64,000 nucleotides of DNA from Williamsia muralis NBRC 105860. GTDB lineage: Bacteria; Actinomycetota; Actinomycetes; Mycobacteriales; Mycobacteriaceae. Shown piece by piece: positions 1-7,304 of the stretch; positions within the stretch are counted from its first letter, which is position 1, and the number at the start of each line of letters is the position of its first letter. The notes beneath the pieces are model-generated. The model was not told the DNA's origin and did not search any database. It saw only the letters and a list, made by a program, of their open reading frames with translations. A program made the position numbers and the translations under genes. The stretch is taken from NCBI RefSeq assembly GCF_001598915.1, contig NZ_BDAP01000004.1:1-64000 (forward strand). Direction: 5' to 3'.

Positions 1-91
1 CCCGTTTGGACCAAACTCAGGTGGTCTGGACTGCGAGGGACCTATATTGCGGTCACCGGCTCTGTCTGCGCTGCGGGGTCCTACCCCAGGG

Positions 92-748
92 GTGTTGACC
101 AACTACAGTCCAGGCGTGGCCTTTGTGAACACTCTGCTGGTCGGCATCCTCACAATTCTCGGTGTGTGGTTTGCGTGGCGTCAGCTGGTGATCGCGCAGG
201 CTGAGTCGGTCGGCCGGACCACCATGATCAGTTCGATACCGCAGCGACAGGCAGACGGTGCCGTCGATCGTGAGTATGCGATCAAGGTGTGGTCGCATGG
301 TCCGGGCAAATTGCACGCTGCTCGGTTGGATATCACTCACGCGGGTCTCGAGGACCTGCACTCGGATCGTGTCGCCTTGCTCGACTCCACTACACCGCCG
401 ATCGAGTGGAACGTCCGGCTGACCGAGGAGCAGGCCGCGAACGCGTGGCTGGTGTTGTCGTGGGGTGCCACGCGCACAACGTTGTTCGGCCGCCCAATGT
501 TGGTAAGCGAGGCGGTGCGGACCCGGTTGAACCTGTGGGATGAGATTGGCCGGCGTCCAGCGATGGAGGTGTGGCGGTACCGGATGCCGTTCTGGTTCTG
601 GAACTCTTACGAGAACCATCGTCGGCGTTGGCTGTTGGGCAGCGGCCGGCAACGGCAGCTCGGTAAGTACAAGACGTTGGCGGTCCGGCCGCGCAAGCTC
701 TCGCAGGGCCCGTTCGTTGACCCCACGGTCCCGAACCGGAGTGAATGA
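92..748 (+). CDS. membrane-anchored hypothetical protein
   Basis: I do not recognise the family. The product is about 218 residues with one hydrophobic segment near the N-terminus (VNTLLVGILTILGVWFAWRQL), followed by a soluble, Trp- and Arg-rich domain. This suggests a single-pass membrane protein with a cytoplasmic or surface domain. The frame is open from a TTG at 47, but the GTG at 92 directly after a CAGGG stretch is a more believable start, and a TTG at 95 is also possible. It lies left of the att-like repeat at 1167 and next to an integrase remnant, so it is probably cargo of the left integrated element. No regulator or partner gene is visible. Confidence 0.5.
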   Translation: MLTNYSPGVAFVNTLLVGILTILGVWFAWRQLVIAQAESVGRTTMISSIPQRQADGAVDREYAIKVWSHGPGKLHAARLDITHAGLEDLHSDRVALLDSTTPPIEWNVRLTEEQAANAWLVLSWGATRTTLFGRPMLVSEAVRTRLNLWDEIGRRPAMEVWRYRMPFWFWNSYENHRRRWLLGSGRQRQLGKYKTLAVRPRKLSQGPFVDPTVPNRSE

Positions 749-956
749 CCGGTCGTAGTGCTCGATTCCGACACCGAAGTTCTTGATGGCAGGTAGCTGT
801 CGTTGCGCGTCGGTAAAGGCGCCCCAACCATCGCCGTGATTGTGGGGTGCGGCCGCGGCGAGCATGTGCAGTTGGTTGTCCAGGAGAGCGGCGCAGAACG
901 CCGATCCGAGCCTGGCCGGGAAGCTGCTCAGTGGCCCGGTAGTTCGCTTCGTGTTT

Positions 957-1157
957 GATCTGAGACGGGCTGGCTGCGGCATCGTGAGCGTTCAGTGCGC
1001 GCTCGGGCACGGCACCGCGACCCTCACGCTAAACACATACAGCCACCTGCGGGACGACGCCAACGATCACACTCGCAAGGCCTCTGAGGCCATGTTCGCA
1101 GAGGCTCTCAAATCTGCTGCGGGACGCCCTGACGGTGGGCCAAGGTCGGCCCTATGA
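957..1157 (+). pseudogene. tyrosine integrase, 3' remnant (left element)
   Basis: Only the C-terminal end of a phage-type tyrosine recombinase survives. It keeps the LGHGTATLTLNTYSHL stretch, which holds the late His/Gly motif and the nucleophilic Tyr, and then the RKASEAMFAEALK tail. The segment that should carry the HxxR motif is collapsed to DLRRAGCG, consistent with an internal deletion, and no upstream catalytic Arg region can be read in the preceding 200 bases. The stop lies 10 bp before the 18-bp repeat at 1167, the usual position of an integrase next to its attachment site. The tail closely matches the integrase remnant that ends near 4800, so the two elements carried related recombinases. 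Confidence 0.75.
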
Positions 1158-1166
1158 CCCGCAGTG

Positions 1167-1184
1167 TCAAACGTTGAAGCGGAA
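1167..1184. repeat. att-like direct repeat, left copy
   Basis: The sequence TCAAACGTTGAAGCGGAA is identical to 4829-4846, where it is the end of ychF. It sits 10 bp after an integrase 3' end. I interpret it as the junction between two tandemly integrated elements. The core-site role is inferred from position and identity. Confidence 0.8.
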
Positions 1185-1301
1185 TCCCCTATTGCGCGTT
1201 TGCTCCGGCGATTGCTGTTAGTCGTATTGAATCAAAGCAGGTCAACGCCGTTTGTCGCGTTTGTTTGTAATGAGCCGTAACGAAACTCCTGCGGACGCGT
1301 C

Positions 1302-2042
1302 TCAGTTCTGCCAGTCGTCCGGGATCTGCCAAGTCTCGTCTGTTGTAGTCGTCGTGGAATCGACGATCATGCCGATCGTGAGAGTCGACGCAACCCGGAC
1401 GCGCTCAACGTCGTCAGTGGGACTGCTTGAGGCACCACGTGACACATCGCGGAATCCGAACCATTCCCGGTCCGGGAAATAGGCGGCGATGTACGCCCCA
1501 TCCGGGAAGTAGTGACCGAGGCGGTCGGTAATTGCTTCATCTACGGTGTCGTTCTCAACGGCAACCACCGTGTTGATGTGGCCGGGATAGTTCTCATGGA
1601 ACGACGACGGCCGCTCAACGTTCGCATAGCCGAAGATCGCCACCTGGTGGGGGTCTGGCGTGGGTCCGATCCGCTTTGCCCACTGTTCGCTAACAGCGCG
1701 GAGTTGAAGGTCGTAGAGCTCATCGGGCTCGGCTGGCTCGCCAGACATGATGTGAAGCTCGGTCACCGTCGGGGGTCCGCCTTCCGGGTTGAACTGCTGC
1801 CGGATTAGCCGACCGCCGAGAGTCCGGACTCGCTCCATCACCTTGCGGGGACGTCGTTGCCGAAGGCGCCGGACCTCAGAGACTGGACCCCGGCACATGA
1901 CGATAGAGATTGACCAGTCGACATAGTTGCCATCCAGGTCCGCCCCATAACTGACATGCAGCTCGACGTCTTGCTCTGGGAGTCCGAGATCTCCGACAAA
2001 TTGCCTACGGGTGAGATCGGTTCGATCGCTCGTGTCGCTCAT
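1302..2042 (-). CDS. hypothetical protein, element cargo
   Basis: This is an acidic soluble protein of 246 residues with no signal peptide, membrane segment or motif I recognise. It is rich in Tyr/Phe and charged residues and ends in a Thr run (STTTTTDETW). Its ATG overlaps the stop of the upstream 119-residue gene by four bases (ATGA), so the two are probably translationally coupled and work together. It lies inside the element bounded by the repeats at 1167 and 4829, which suggests accessory cargo. Function is unknown; nothing in the sequence shows an enzymatic site. Confidence 0.6.
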   Translation of the reverse strand: MSDTSDRTDLTRRQFVGDLGLPEQDVELHVSYGADLDGNYVDWSISIVMCRGPVSEVRRLRQRRPRKVMERVRTLGGRLIRQQFNPEGGPPTVTELHIMSGEPAEPDELYDLQLRAVSEQWAKRIGPTPDPHQVAIFGYANVERPSSFHENYPGHINTVVAVENDTVDEAITDRLGHYFPDGAYIAAYFPDREWFGFRDVSRGASSSPTDDVERVRVASTLTIGMIVDSTTTTTDETWQIPDDWQN

Positions 2043-2398
2043 GACTTGCCCGACTGCAGAAAGTCCTTCAGATCCTGATCAGACGACGACGTCGAGAGCG
2101 GCCGCTGTGCGTGGGCGGCGTACCTGGCGTACTTCGCATATCGCGCGTATTTCGCATACTTCGCCGGTTCGGCGTATGTGGCACTGGGGCACTTCGCCCG
2201 GGTGAATCCCACCCTCAGACCGCGCCCGTCGTACAAGACGCCGTCCTTGAACCAACCAAGATGGCGGCCATTCCAGCCGTAGAGTCGGTCCGATTCGATG
2301 TAGCAGACTGCCTGACCGGTCCACAGATGAATCGCGCCGTCTTCGACGACGTACGCAACGGGTCGGCCTTTGCGGTCATACAGGGTAGTTTCGCTCAT
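2039..2398 (-). CDS. small protein with beta-flower-like repeats and a YAKYARYA tract
   Basis: The product has 119 residues. The first 70 contain short repeated units such as GRPVAYVVEDGAIHLW, GWNGRHLGWFKDGVLYD and GRGLRVGF. They resemble the small fourfold beta-flower domains in which Gly-x-x-[LV]-[GA]-[WF]-x-x-[DG]-x-[LI]-Y-D units repeat. A low-complexity Ala/Tyr/Lys/Arg tract (about residues 77-95) follows, then a charged tail. The gene is coupled to the 246-residue gene downstream by a 4-bp overlap. Comparable domains occur in small bacterial proteins of unknown role, sometimes with effector-like partners, but no function can be assigned here. The family match is from memory of the pattern. 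Confidence 0.6.
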   Translation of the reverse strand: MSETTLYDRKGRPVAYVVEDGAIHLWTGQAVCYIESDRLYGWNGRHLGWFKDGVLYDGRGLRVGFTRAKCPSATYAEPAKYAKYARYAKYARYAAHAQRPLSTSSSDQDLKDFLQSGKS

Positions 2399-2635
2399 TC
2401 CACGATTGTGATTCGTTGGGCTCGGAGTAAATCGGGCGTTCGCTCAGGGCGGACGAACCGTCCCAGAATATTGAGGGGGCGGGCGGGTGCGAGACTGCCC
2501 GGTAGGCTCAATTTTTTTCTCTCTCCCCGGCGGATCCGCGCTAGAAAATCGGGCTTGGCGCAAAAGAATATTCTGACTACCCGGGCAGTCAGGCGCGAGG
2601 GGGGTAACCCCGGTATTTTCCGGGGTGCCGGGCGG
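2399..2635. other. intergenic region with inverted repeats inside the element
   Basis: No gene is seen. A hairpin CCCCGG-TATTTT-CCGGGG at 2608-2625 lies just beyond the stop of the minus-strand gene at 2636 and may end its transcription, although no T-run follows. A longer imperfect inverted repeat pairs GACTGCCCGG-TAG (2493-2505) with GACTACCCGGGCAGTC (2575-2590) across about 70 bases. A T-run at about 2512-2518 and a 10-bp palindrome AGAATATTCT near 2565 lie between the arms. Confidence 0.45.
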
Positions 2636-3136
2636 TCAGGCGAACGCAAGTAGCTGTCCCAGGAGGGTCAGCACGACGCCACCGACTGCTATCCACAGAT
2701 CGCGCACCAGCTGCTTACGGTTCTTCACATTGATCGAGGCTAGGGCTGCGCCGATCCGCTCATCGACCATGTTCGGTTCCCCGTCCAGTCTCGATTCCAG
2801 CGTTTTGACCTTGGCGGCGAAGTCGACTAGGTGCCGCTGAAGTTCAGCTTCTACCTCCTCGACCCCCCGGGCAAGGCGTCGTAGCGCGGCATCGACGGTC
2901 GGCTGTTGATCGATCGAGATGGTTCTTATCATCGCCGCTGGCGTCTCGGCCGTCACCGTGGTGGTTGCCGCTCCCCCAACAGCAATGTTCTGGTGTCGGC
3001 GAAATGCGTTCCGGAACTTGTCCCACATCTTCGTCACGATCCATAGGGACCGGCCGAGGCCGAACAGGGTGGCTACCGTGCCCAGCACTTGGATGACGTT
3101 CCCCGTGGTGTTCATGTTTCGGGAGCCTAGCGACAT
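2636..3136 (-). CDS. two-TM coiled-coil hypothetical protein
   Basis: About 166 residues are predicted from the ATG at 3136; an internal ATG at 3115 is also possible. A hydrophobic segment near the N-terminus (VIQVLGTVATLFGLGRSLWIV) and a second at the C-terminus (LWIAVGGVVLTLLGQLLAFA) flank a charged, probably coiled-coil middle (LARGVEEVEAELQRHLVDFAAKVKTLESRL). This layout fits a membrane protein with both ends anchored and a helical soluble linker. Small proteins of this build occur in phages as holins or membrane modulators, but nothing specific identifies it. It lies inside the repeat-bounded element, alone on its strand between the beta-flower gene and capsid debris. Confidence 0.55.
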   Translation of the reverse strand: MSLGSRNMNTTGNVIQVLGTVATLFGLGRSLWIVTKMWDKFRNAFRRHQNIAVGGAATTTVTAETPAAMIRTISIDQQPTVDAALRRLARGVEEVEAELQRHLVDFAAKVKTLESRLDGEPNMVDERIGAALASINVKNRKQLVRDLWIAVGGVVLTLLGQLLAFA

Positions 3137-3329
3137 GCACAGCGCCCCTGACCGGGACTGGTGGTAAGGGCGCTGGCGAGGTCTCTGGGCTTCTCTCAAG
3201 GGTGGCCCGTGGCCGGCCCTGCTCGCCATACCTCCGCCTCACGGCGGTGAGCTTGACGCCAAGATCAGGCGGTCAGCGGAACCAGTCAGCTTCCTCTGTG
3301 GTGTCGCCGGTCTCGGTGCTGTGGCCGAG

Positions 3330-3685
3330 TTCGGACAGCGGTACCGCGGCGCAGCTCGAAGCTGACCTGGAAGAGCTTGGCGTGATCCATGACCTGCTGA
3401 TCACCCACCCAGAGCAGGCGCACAACTTGCGCGTGGCGTACGGCGACAATCTCGACGCCATGCTCAAATCCGCTGGTGTCGAGCTGTATTCGAACCCGCG
3501 CATCGAGCCCGGAGTCGCCTGGGCCGTGCAGGCGGGCGAGGTCGGGACCGTGGGGTTCGAGTTCCCGCTGACCAGCGAGAGCTGGGACGACCGTTCCACC
3601 CGATCGAAATGGGTCCAGTCCTACGCGGTGCCAGCGTTCGCCGTCGACAAGCCATTCGCCGCCAAAAGATCACCGCGCTCGCCTG
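3330..3685 (+). pseudogene. phage major capsid protein, C-terminal fragment (frameshifted end)
   Basis: The translation from about TAAQLEADLEELG onward resembles the C-terminal half of HK97-fold phage capsid proteins: a DLLITHPEQAHNLRVAYGD stretch, a NPRIEPGVAWAVQAGEVGTVGFE strand pair, then WVQSYAVPAFAVDKPFAAK. No N-terminal half is present. Near the end, reading one frame over at the AAAA run (about 3663-3667) gives AKKITALA and a TGA at 3683-3685. The uncorrected frame instead runs on to 3705. A one-base deletion in the A-run is the simplest explanation. The fragment is open upstream to 3202, but that part does not look capsid-like. The family call rests on recalled patterns. Confidence 0.5.
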
Positions 3686-3701
3686 ACCCGAAAGGACCAT
3701 C

Positions 3702-4145
3702 ATGACGATCACATTCAACGACGAGCAACAGGCACAGTTGTTCGAGCTACTCGGACTGCCGGCCGATGCGAAGCCCGAAGACATTCCCGCGATCCTCGCG
3801 GTGATCGAAGACCTCGCGAAACTGGCGGCCGACGGCGCTAAGCCATCTGAGATTGCCGCAGCGGCCAAACGGATCGGACTCGACACCATCGACGCCGCGA
3901 GCCTCGAGGCACTGCACCGAGACGCCACCGAGGGCCGGACCATCAAGGCGGCAGCCGTCAAGGAGAAGATCGAGCAGTCGGTCGATGACGCGATCGGCAA
4001 GGGCAAGATCACCGCCGCTCGCCGCAAGCACTGGGTCGACCTCATCACCGCCGACCCCGGCATGGGTGAAGTCCTCGCGTCCGTGCCGAACGAAACCGCG
4101 CGGTGCGTGACCGCGTCCTGGCCCGCGATGTCAGCGACACAGTGA
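3702..4145 (+). CDS. phage-like helical protein, 3' end fused to other sequence
   Basis: An ATG follows a GAAAGGA ribosome-binding site. The product is mostly helical and acidic; residues 60-130 read KAAAVKEKIEQSVDDAIGKGKITAARRKHWVDLI and DPGMGEVLASVPNETA. This resembles a region of Mu-type protease/scaffold (protein I-like) phage proteins. After about residue 132 the frame enters DNA that, in another frame, encodes the middle of a tyrosine integrase. The last 15 residues are therefore probably not native and the gene is likely truncated by a deletion that fused it to int. It directly follows the capsid fragment, consistent with a former structural module. Product identity is tentative. Confidence 0.45.
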   Translation: MTITFNDEQQAQLFELLGLPADAKPEDIPAILAVIEDLAKLAADGAKPSEIAAAAKRIGLDTIDAASLEALHRDATEGRTIKAAAVKEKIEQSVDDAIGKGKITAARRKHWVDLITADPGMGEVLASVPNETARCVTASWPAMSATQ

Positions 4146-4816
4146 CACTCCCCCGCCAACGCAAGCAGGCGGCCGCAATGTCCATACCGACGCCCGCCGA
4201 GGTGGGCTCACTCCTCAACCTGGCTGACGGCCAGTTCGTCGCGTTCGTGGCGCTGTGTGCGTTCGGCGGTCTGCGGCTCGGTGAAGCTGCGGCGCTGCGT
4301 GTGTCAGACATCGATTTCATCCGGAGAGAGATCCACGTGCGTCGCCAGGTGCAGCGGGCGAACGGCGGCGACGTCGAGATCCGGCTACCCAAGTACGGCA
4401 GTGAGCGGACGATCTATGCGTCACGACGACTCATCGAAACGTTGTCCGAACATGTTCGGTTGCATTGCTACGGAGGCGATCCCGACCGCTGGCTGTATTC
4501 AGGCATCGGTGGCCATCCATGGCAACAAGGCACGGTCTGCTATTGGTGGCGCGGAGCGCATGACAAAGCGTCACTGACTTACCGGTTGCACGACCTGAGG
4601 CACTTCTACGCTTCTGGCCTAATCGCCGCCGGCTGCGACGTCGTCACCGTTCAGCACGCACCCGGCCACGGCACCGCGACCGTCGCGCTGAACACGTACA
4701 GCCACCTGTGGCCCGACGGCCAACGATCGCACGCGTAAGGCCACTGAGGCGATGTTCGCGGAAGCGATCAAAACCGCTGTGGACGCACTGCGAACGGAGG
4801 ACCCGAATGAAGCCCC
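4099..4816 (+). pseudogene. tyrosine integrase, N-terminally truncated and frameshifted
   Basis: This is the catalytic domain of a phage integrase. The first Arg motif (FGGLRLGEAAALR), the HxxR motif (LHDLRHFYASG), HAPGHGTA and the nucleophile region NTYSHL are all readable. The N-terminal DNA-binding half is missing and the frame begins abruptly at VRDRVLARDVSDTV. After NTYSHLWPD an extra G near 4717 shifts the frame to a stop at 4738. Removing it restores ANDRTRKATEAMFAEAIK, as in the remnant ending at 1157. In place of the usual Leu in the late His motif there is Pro (APGHG). It abuts the att copy at 4829. It is probably inactive. Confidence 0.8.
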
Positions 4817-4828
4817 CTGGCTGCACTC

Positions 4829-4846
4829 TCAAACGTTGAAGCGGAA
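4829..4846. repeat. att-like direct repeat, right copy, in ychF
   Basis: The sequence TCAAACGTTGAAGCGGAA is identical to 1167-1184. Read on the minus strand it is the last codons FRFNV and the stop of ychF, so this copy is part of the host gene. It lies about 90 bp past the frameshifted stop of the neighbouring integrase. Confidence 0.85.
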
Positions 4847-5908
4847 CTCCACGACATCCCCGTCGGCCATCACGTAGTCCTTGCCTTCCATCCGGACCTT
4901 GCCTGCAGCTTTCGCCGCAGCCATCGAGCCGGCGGCGTCGAGGTCGTCGAATGACACGATCTCGGCTTTGATGAAGCCTTTTTCGAAGTCGGTGTGGATG
5001 ACACCTGCAGCCTTGGGTGCGGTGTCGCCCTTGTGGATTGTCCACGCGCGCGACTCTTTTGGTCCGGCGGTTAGGTAGGTCTGCAGCCCGAGGGTGTGGA
5101 ATCCCGCGCGAGCCAGCGAATGCAAGCCGGGCTCGTCCTGGCCGATGGAGTCGAGAAGTTCCTGGGCATCCTCGGCGTCGAGTTCGAGCAACTCGCTCTC
5201 CACCTTGGCGTCCAGGAACACGGCGTCTGCCGGGGCCACAACAGCTTTCAGTTCAGCGATGCGGTCGGCGTCGGTGAGCACGGACTCATCGGCGTTGAAC
5301 ACGTAAAGGAACGGCTTGGTGGTCATCAGATGCAGCTCACGAAGTTTCGCGAAGTCCAGCGAGTCCTTCTGTGAGAACAGGGTCTTGCCTTCGTCGAGTA
5401 CCTTCTGCGCGGCCTGGGCAGCCGCCACGACCTCGACGAGGTCCTTGTTCTTCCGAGAATCCTTCTCCAGCCGCGGCAGCGCCTTCTCGAGCGTCTGCAT
5501 GTCGGCGAGGATGAGCTCGGTCTCGATCACCTCGATGTCGGACACCGGATCGACCCGGCCGTCGACGTGCACCACATCGTCATCGGCGAACACACGCACC
5601 ACCTGGCAGATGGCTTCGGCTTCTCGGATGTTGGCGAGGAACTGGTTACCCATCCCCTCGCCCTCCGAGGCCCCCTTGACGATGCCCGCGATGTCGACGA
5701 ACGACACCGTGGCCGGCAGGATCCGCTCGCTGGAGAAGATCTCCGCGAGCCGGGCCAGCCGCGAGTCGGGCAACTCCACCACACCGATGTTGGGCTCGAT
5801 CGTGGCGAACGGGTAGTTCGCGGCGAGCACATCGTTGCGGGTCAGCGCATTGAAAAGGGTGGATTTGCCGACGTTGGGCAGTCCGACGATACCGAGGGTA
5901 AGACTCAC
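4829..5908 (-). CDS. ychF: redox-regulated ATPase YchF (Obg-family)
   Basis: This Obg-family P-loop protein of 359 residues belongs to the branch that prefers ATP over GTP and associates with ribosomes. The Walker A motif GLPNVGKST is at residues 9-17, the switch and G3 region is VDIAGIVKGASEGEGMGNQFL, and FNADES stands where classical GTPases have NKxD. The C-terminal TGS domain spans about residues 275-357 and ends in GDVVEFRFNV, which is typical. Length is normal for the family. The start is GTG at 5908. The final 18 bases are the attachment core of the adjacent integrated element, and the coding sequence remains intact. Confidence 0.97.
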   Translation of the reverse strand: MSLTLGIVGLPNVGKSTLFNALTRNDVLAANYPFATIEPNIGVVELPDSRLARLAEIFSSERILPATVSFVDIAGIVKGASEGEGMGNQFLANIREAEAICQVVRVFADDDVVHVDGRVDPVSDIEVIETELILADMQTLEKALPRLEKDSRKNKDLVEVVAAAQAAQKVLDEGKTLFSQKDSLDFAKLRELHLMTTKPFLYVFNADESVLTDADRIAELKAVVAPADAVFLDAKVESELLELDAEDAQELLDSIGQDEPGLHSLARAGFHTLGLQTYLTAGPKESRAWTIHKGDTAPKAAGVIHTDFEKGFIKAEIVSFDDLDAAGSMAAAKAAGKVRMEGKDYVMADGDVVEFRFNV

Positions 5909-5976
5909 AACCGACCAGTCTAGTTGCCGCCCGGAGCACGTCAGCGCGCCGTACGTCCCCGGCGCCGTGCGAGTGC

Positions 5977-7203
5977 TTACGCGGGTTCGGGATCGGTGGG
6001 CAATTCGCCCTTGGGAACCACCAGATCATCGTCCTCTTCGTCCGCTTCCACCGTCTCGCCGGCGCGGATGGCGATCTGCTCGTCGAGGTACCGCAGGATC
6101 ACCGTGCCGACCGCCGCGACCGGGACCGCCAGGAAGGCACCGACGATGCCGAACAGCGATCCACCGAGTGACACCGACAGCAAGACGATGACCGCATGCA
6201 TGTTCATCGACCGCGATTGCAGCCACGGCTGCAGCACGTTTCCTTCCAACTGCTGGACGGCCACGATGATGCCCAGCACGATCAGGGCAGTCCACACACC
6301 GTTGCCCACCAAGGCCACCAACACCGCCAGAGCGCCGGCCACAAACGCACCGACAATCGGGATGAACCCGCCCATGAACGTGATGATGGCCAGCGCATAC
6401 GCAAGTGGCACACCGAGAATCACCAGGCCGAGCCCGATCAGCACGGCGTCGATCAAGCTGACCAGCGCCTGGGTCCGGATGAAGGCACCCAGCGTCGACC
6501 ACACCCTCGTCATCACCTCTGCGAGGTGCTCGGCGACCGGCTGGCCGCTCGCCCGGCGGAGCCACGGCACAAAACGCGGTCCGTCCTTGAGGAAGAAGAA
6601 CACCAGGAAGATCACCGTGAAGAGCGTGATCAGAACAGACGTCGCCGCGGTGACGCCGGAGAAGACGCCCGAGGCGATGGTCGCACTGGAGTCCTGGATG
6701 CGGCTGGTGATGGCGTCCACGCCGTCGTTGAGCTGATCCTCGCTGAACCGGAACGGCGGACCGTGCAGCCACTCCTGCACCTTCTCGACACCCTCGGTGG
6801 CCTGGTTCGCCAGGTCGGTGGACTGGTCGACGACCGACGGTGCGATCGCTCCCATCACCCCGGACACCACCGCCAACGCCAGGACCAGGACCAAACCGGA
6901 GGCTGCGGCAGGCGCGACACCCTTGGACCGCAACCAACGCACGGGCGGCCACAGCACCGTGCAGATGATGATCGCAATGGCAATGGGCAACAGAATCGTC
7001 CACAACTTGCCGATGACCCATGCCGCGATCCACGCGGCAATAGTGATCAGGATGATCCGGAGGCTGTGCTTGGCCGTCCACGCCATGCCGTTCCCGATCA
7101 CCCTGCCGCGGGTGGGGTGCGACCGGCGGCGTGGGCCGGTCACGGACTTGGTGACCTTGGGCCGAACTTGCTCCGACGCGTCGTCCGACGGTGTTGTTGC
7201 CAT
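5977..7203 (-). CDS. AI-2E family transporter (PerM-like permease)
   Basis: This integral membrane protein of about 408 residues has roughly eight hydrophobic segments. A cytoplasmic Arg/Lys-rich N-terminus is followed by paired TMs (LRIILITIAAWIAAWVIGKL, LLPIAIAIIICTVLW). A soluble loop carries EGVEKVQEWLHGP, and a C-terminal block has the family-typical GGFIPIVGAFVAGALAVLVAL and QQLEGNVLQPWLQSRSMNMHAVIVLLSVSLGG. Substrates of actinobacterial members are unknown; some relatives export autoinducer-2 or act as Na+/H+ antiporters. I chose the ATG at 7203; a GTG at 7260 would add 19 residues. It is divergent from the gene at 7305. Confidence 0.88.
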   Translation of the reverse strand: MATTPSDDASEQVRPKVTKSVTGPRRRSHPTRGRVIGNGMAWTAKHSLRIILITIAAWIAAWVIGKLWTILLPIAIAIIICTVLWPPVRWLRSKGVAPAAASGLVLVLALAVVSGVMGAIAPSVVDQSTDLANQATEGVEKVQEWLHGPPFRFSEDQLNDGVDAITSRIQDSSATIASGVFSGVTAATSVLITLFTVIFLVFFFLKDGPRFVPWLRRASGQPVAEHLAEVMTRVWSTLGAFIRTQALVSLIDAVLIGLGLVILGVPLAYALAIITFMGGFIPIVGAFVAGALAVLVALVGNGVWTALIVLGIIVAVQQLEGNVLQPWLQSRSMNMHAVIVLLSVSLGGSLFGIVGAFLAVPVAAVGTVILRYLDEQIAIRAGETVEADEEDDDLVVPKGELPTDPEPA

Positions 7204-7304
7204 GGTGTGATCGTCACATATGACGCCGACCGGGACCGAACTCGACATCGAACGGCTCACAGGATGTCGCCGGTGCTCCGTACGGTTGTCACGAGGAGGT
7301 CATC

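Larger units (their letters stand above)
1167..4846. mobile_element. degenerate integrative element or prophage remnant at the ychF 3' end
   Basis: The segment is bounded by the 18-bp direct repeats at 1167 and 4829. It holds a two-gene minus-strand pair of unknown genes, a two-TM hypothetical protein, a fragment resembling the C-terminal part of a phage major capsid protein, a second phage-like ORF, and a truncated, frameshifted integrase next to the right repeat. The right repeat restores the native ychF stop, so insertion spares the host gene. It is much shorter than an intact phage and has lost packaging and replication genes. It could be a prophage after deletion or a small satellite-like element. 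It is probably immobile now without a helper recombinase. Confidence 0.7.

Noticed and set aside
53-982. 309-codon open frame on the minus strand over the hypothetical gene and integrase remnant
   Set aside because: It is the antisense shadow of the 92-748 gene, with Arg/Pro/His-rich composition and no recognisable domain.
1-4850. Insertion sequence or transposase in the accessory region
   Set aside because: No DDE or serine-transposase motifs and no terminal inverted repeats with target duplications were seen; the recombinase remains are phage-type tyrosine integrases.
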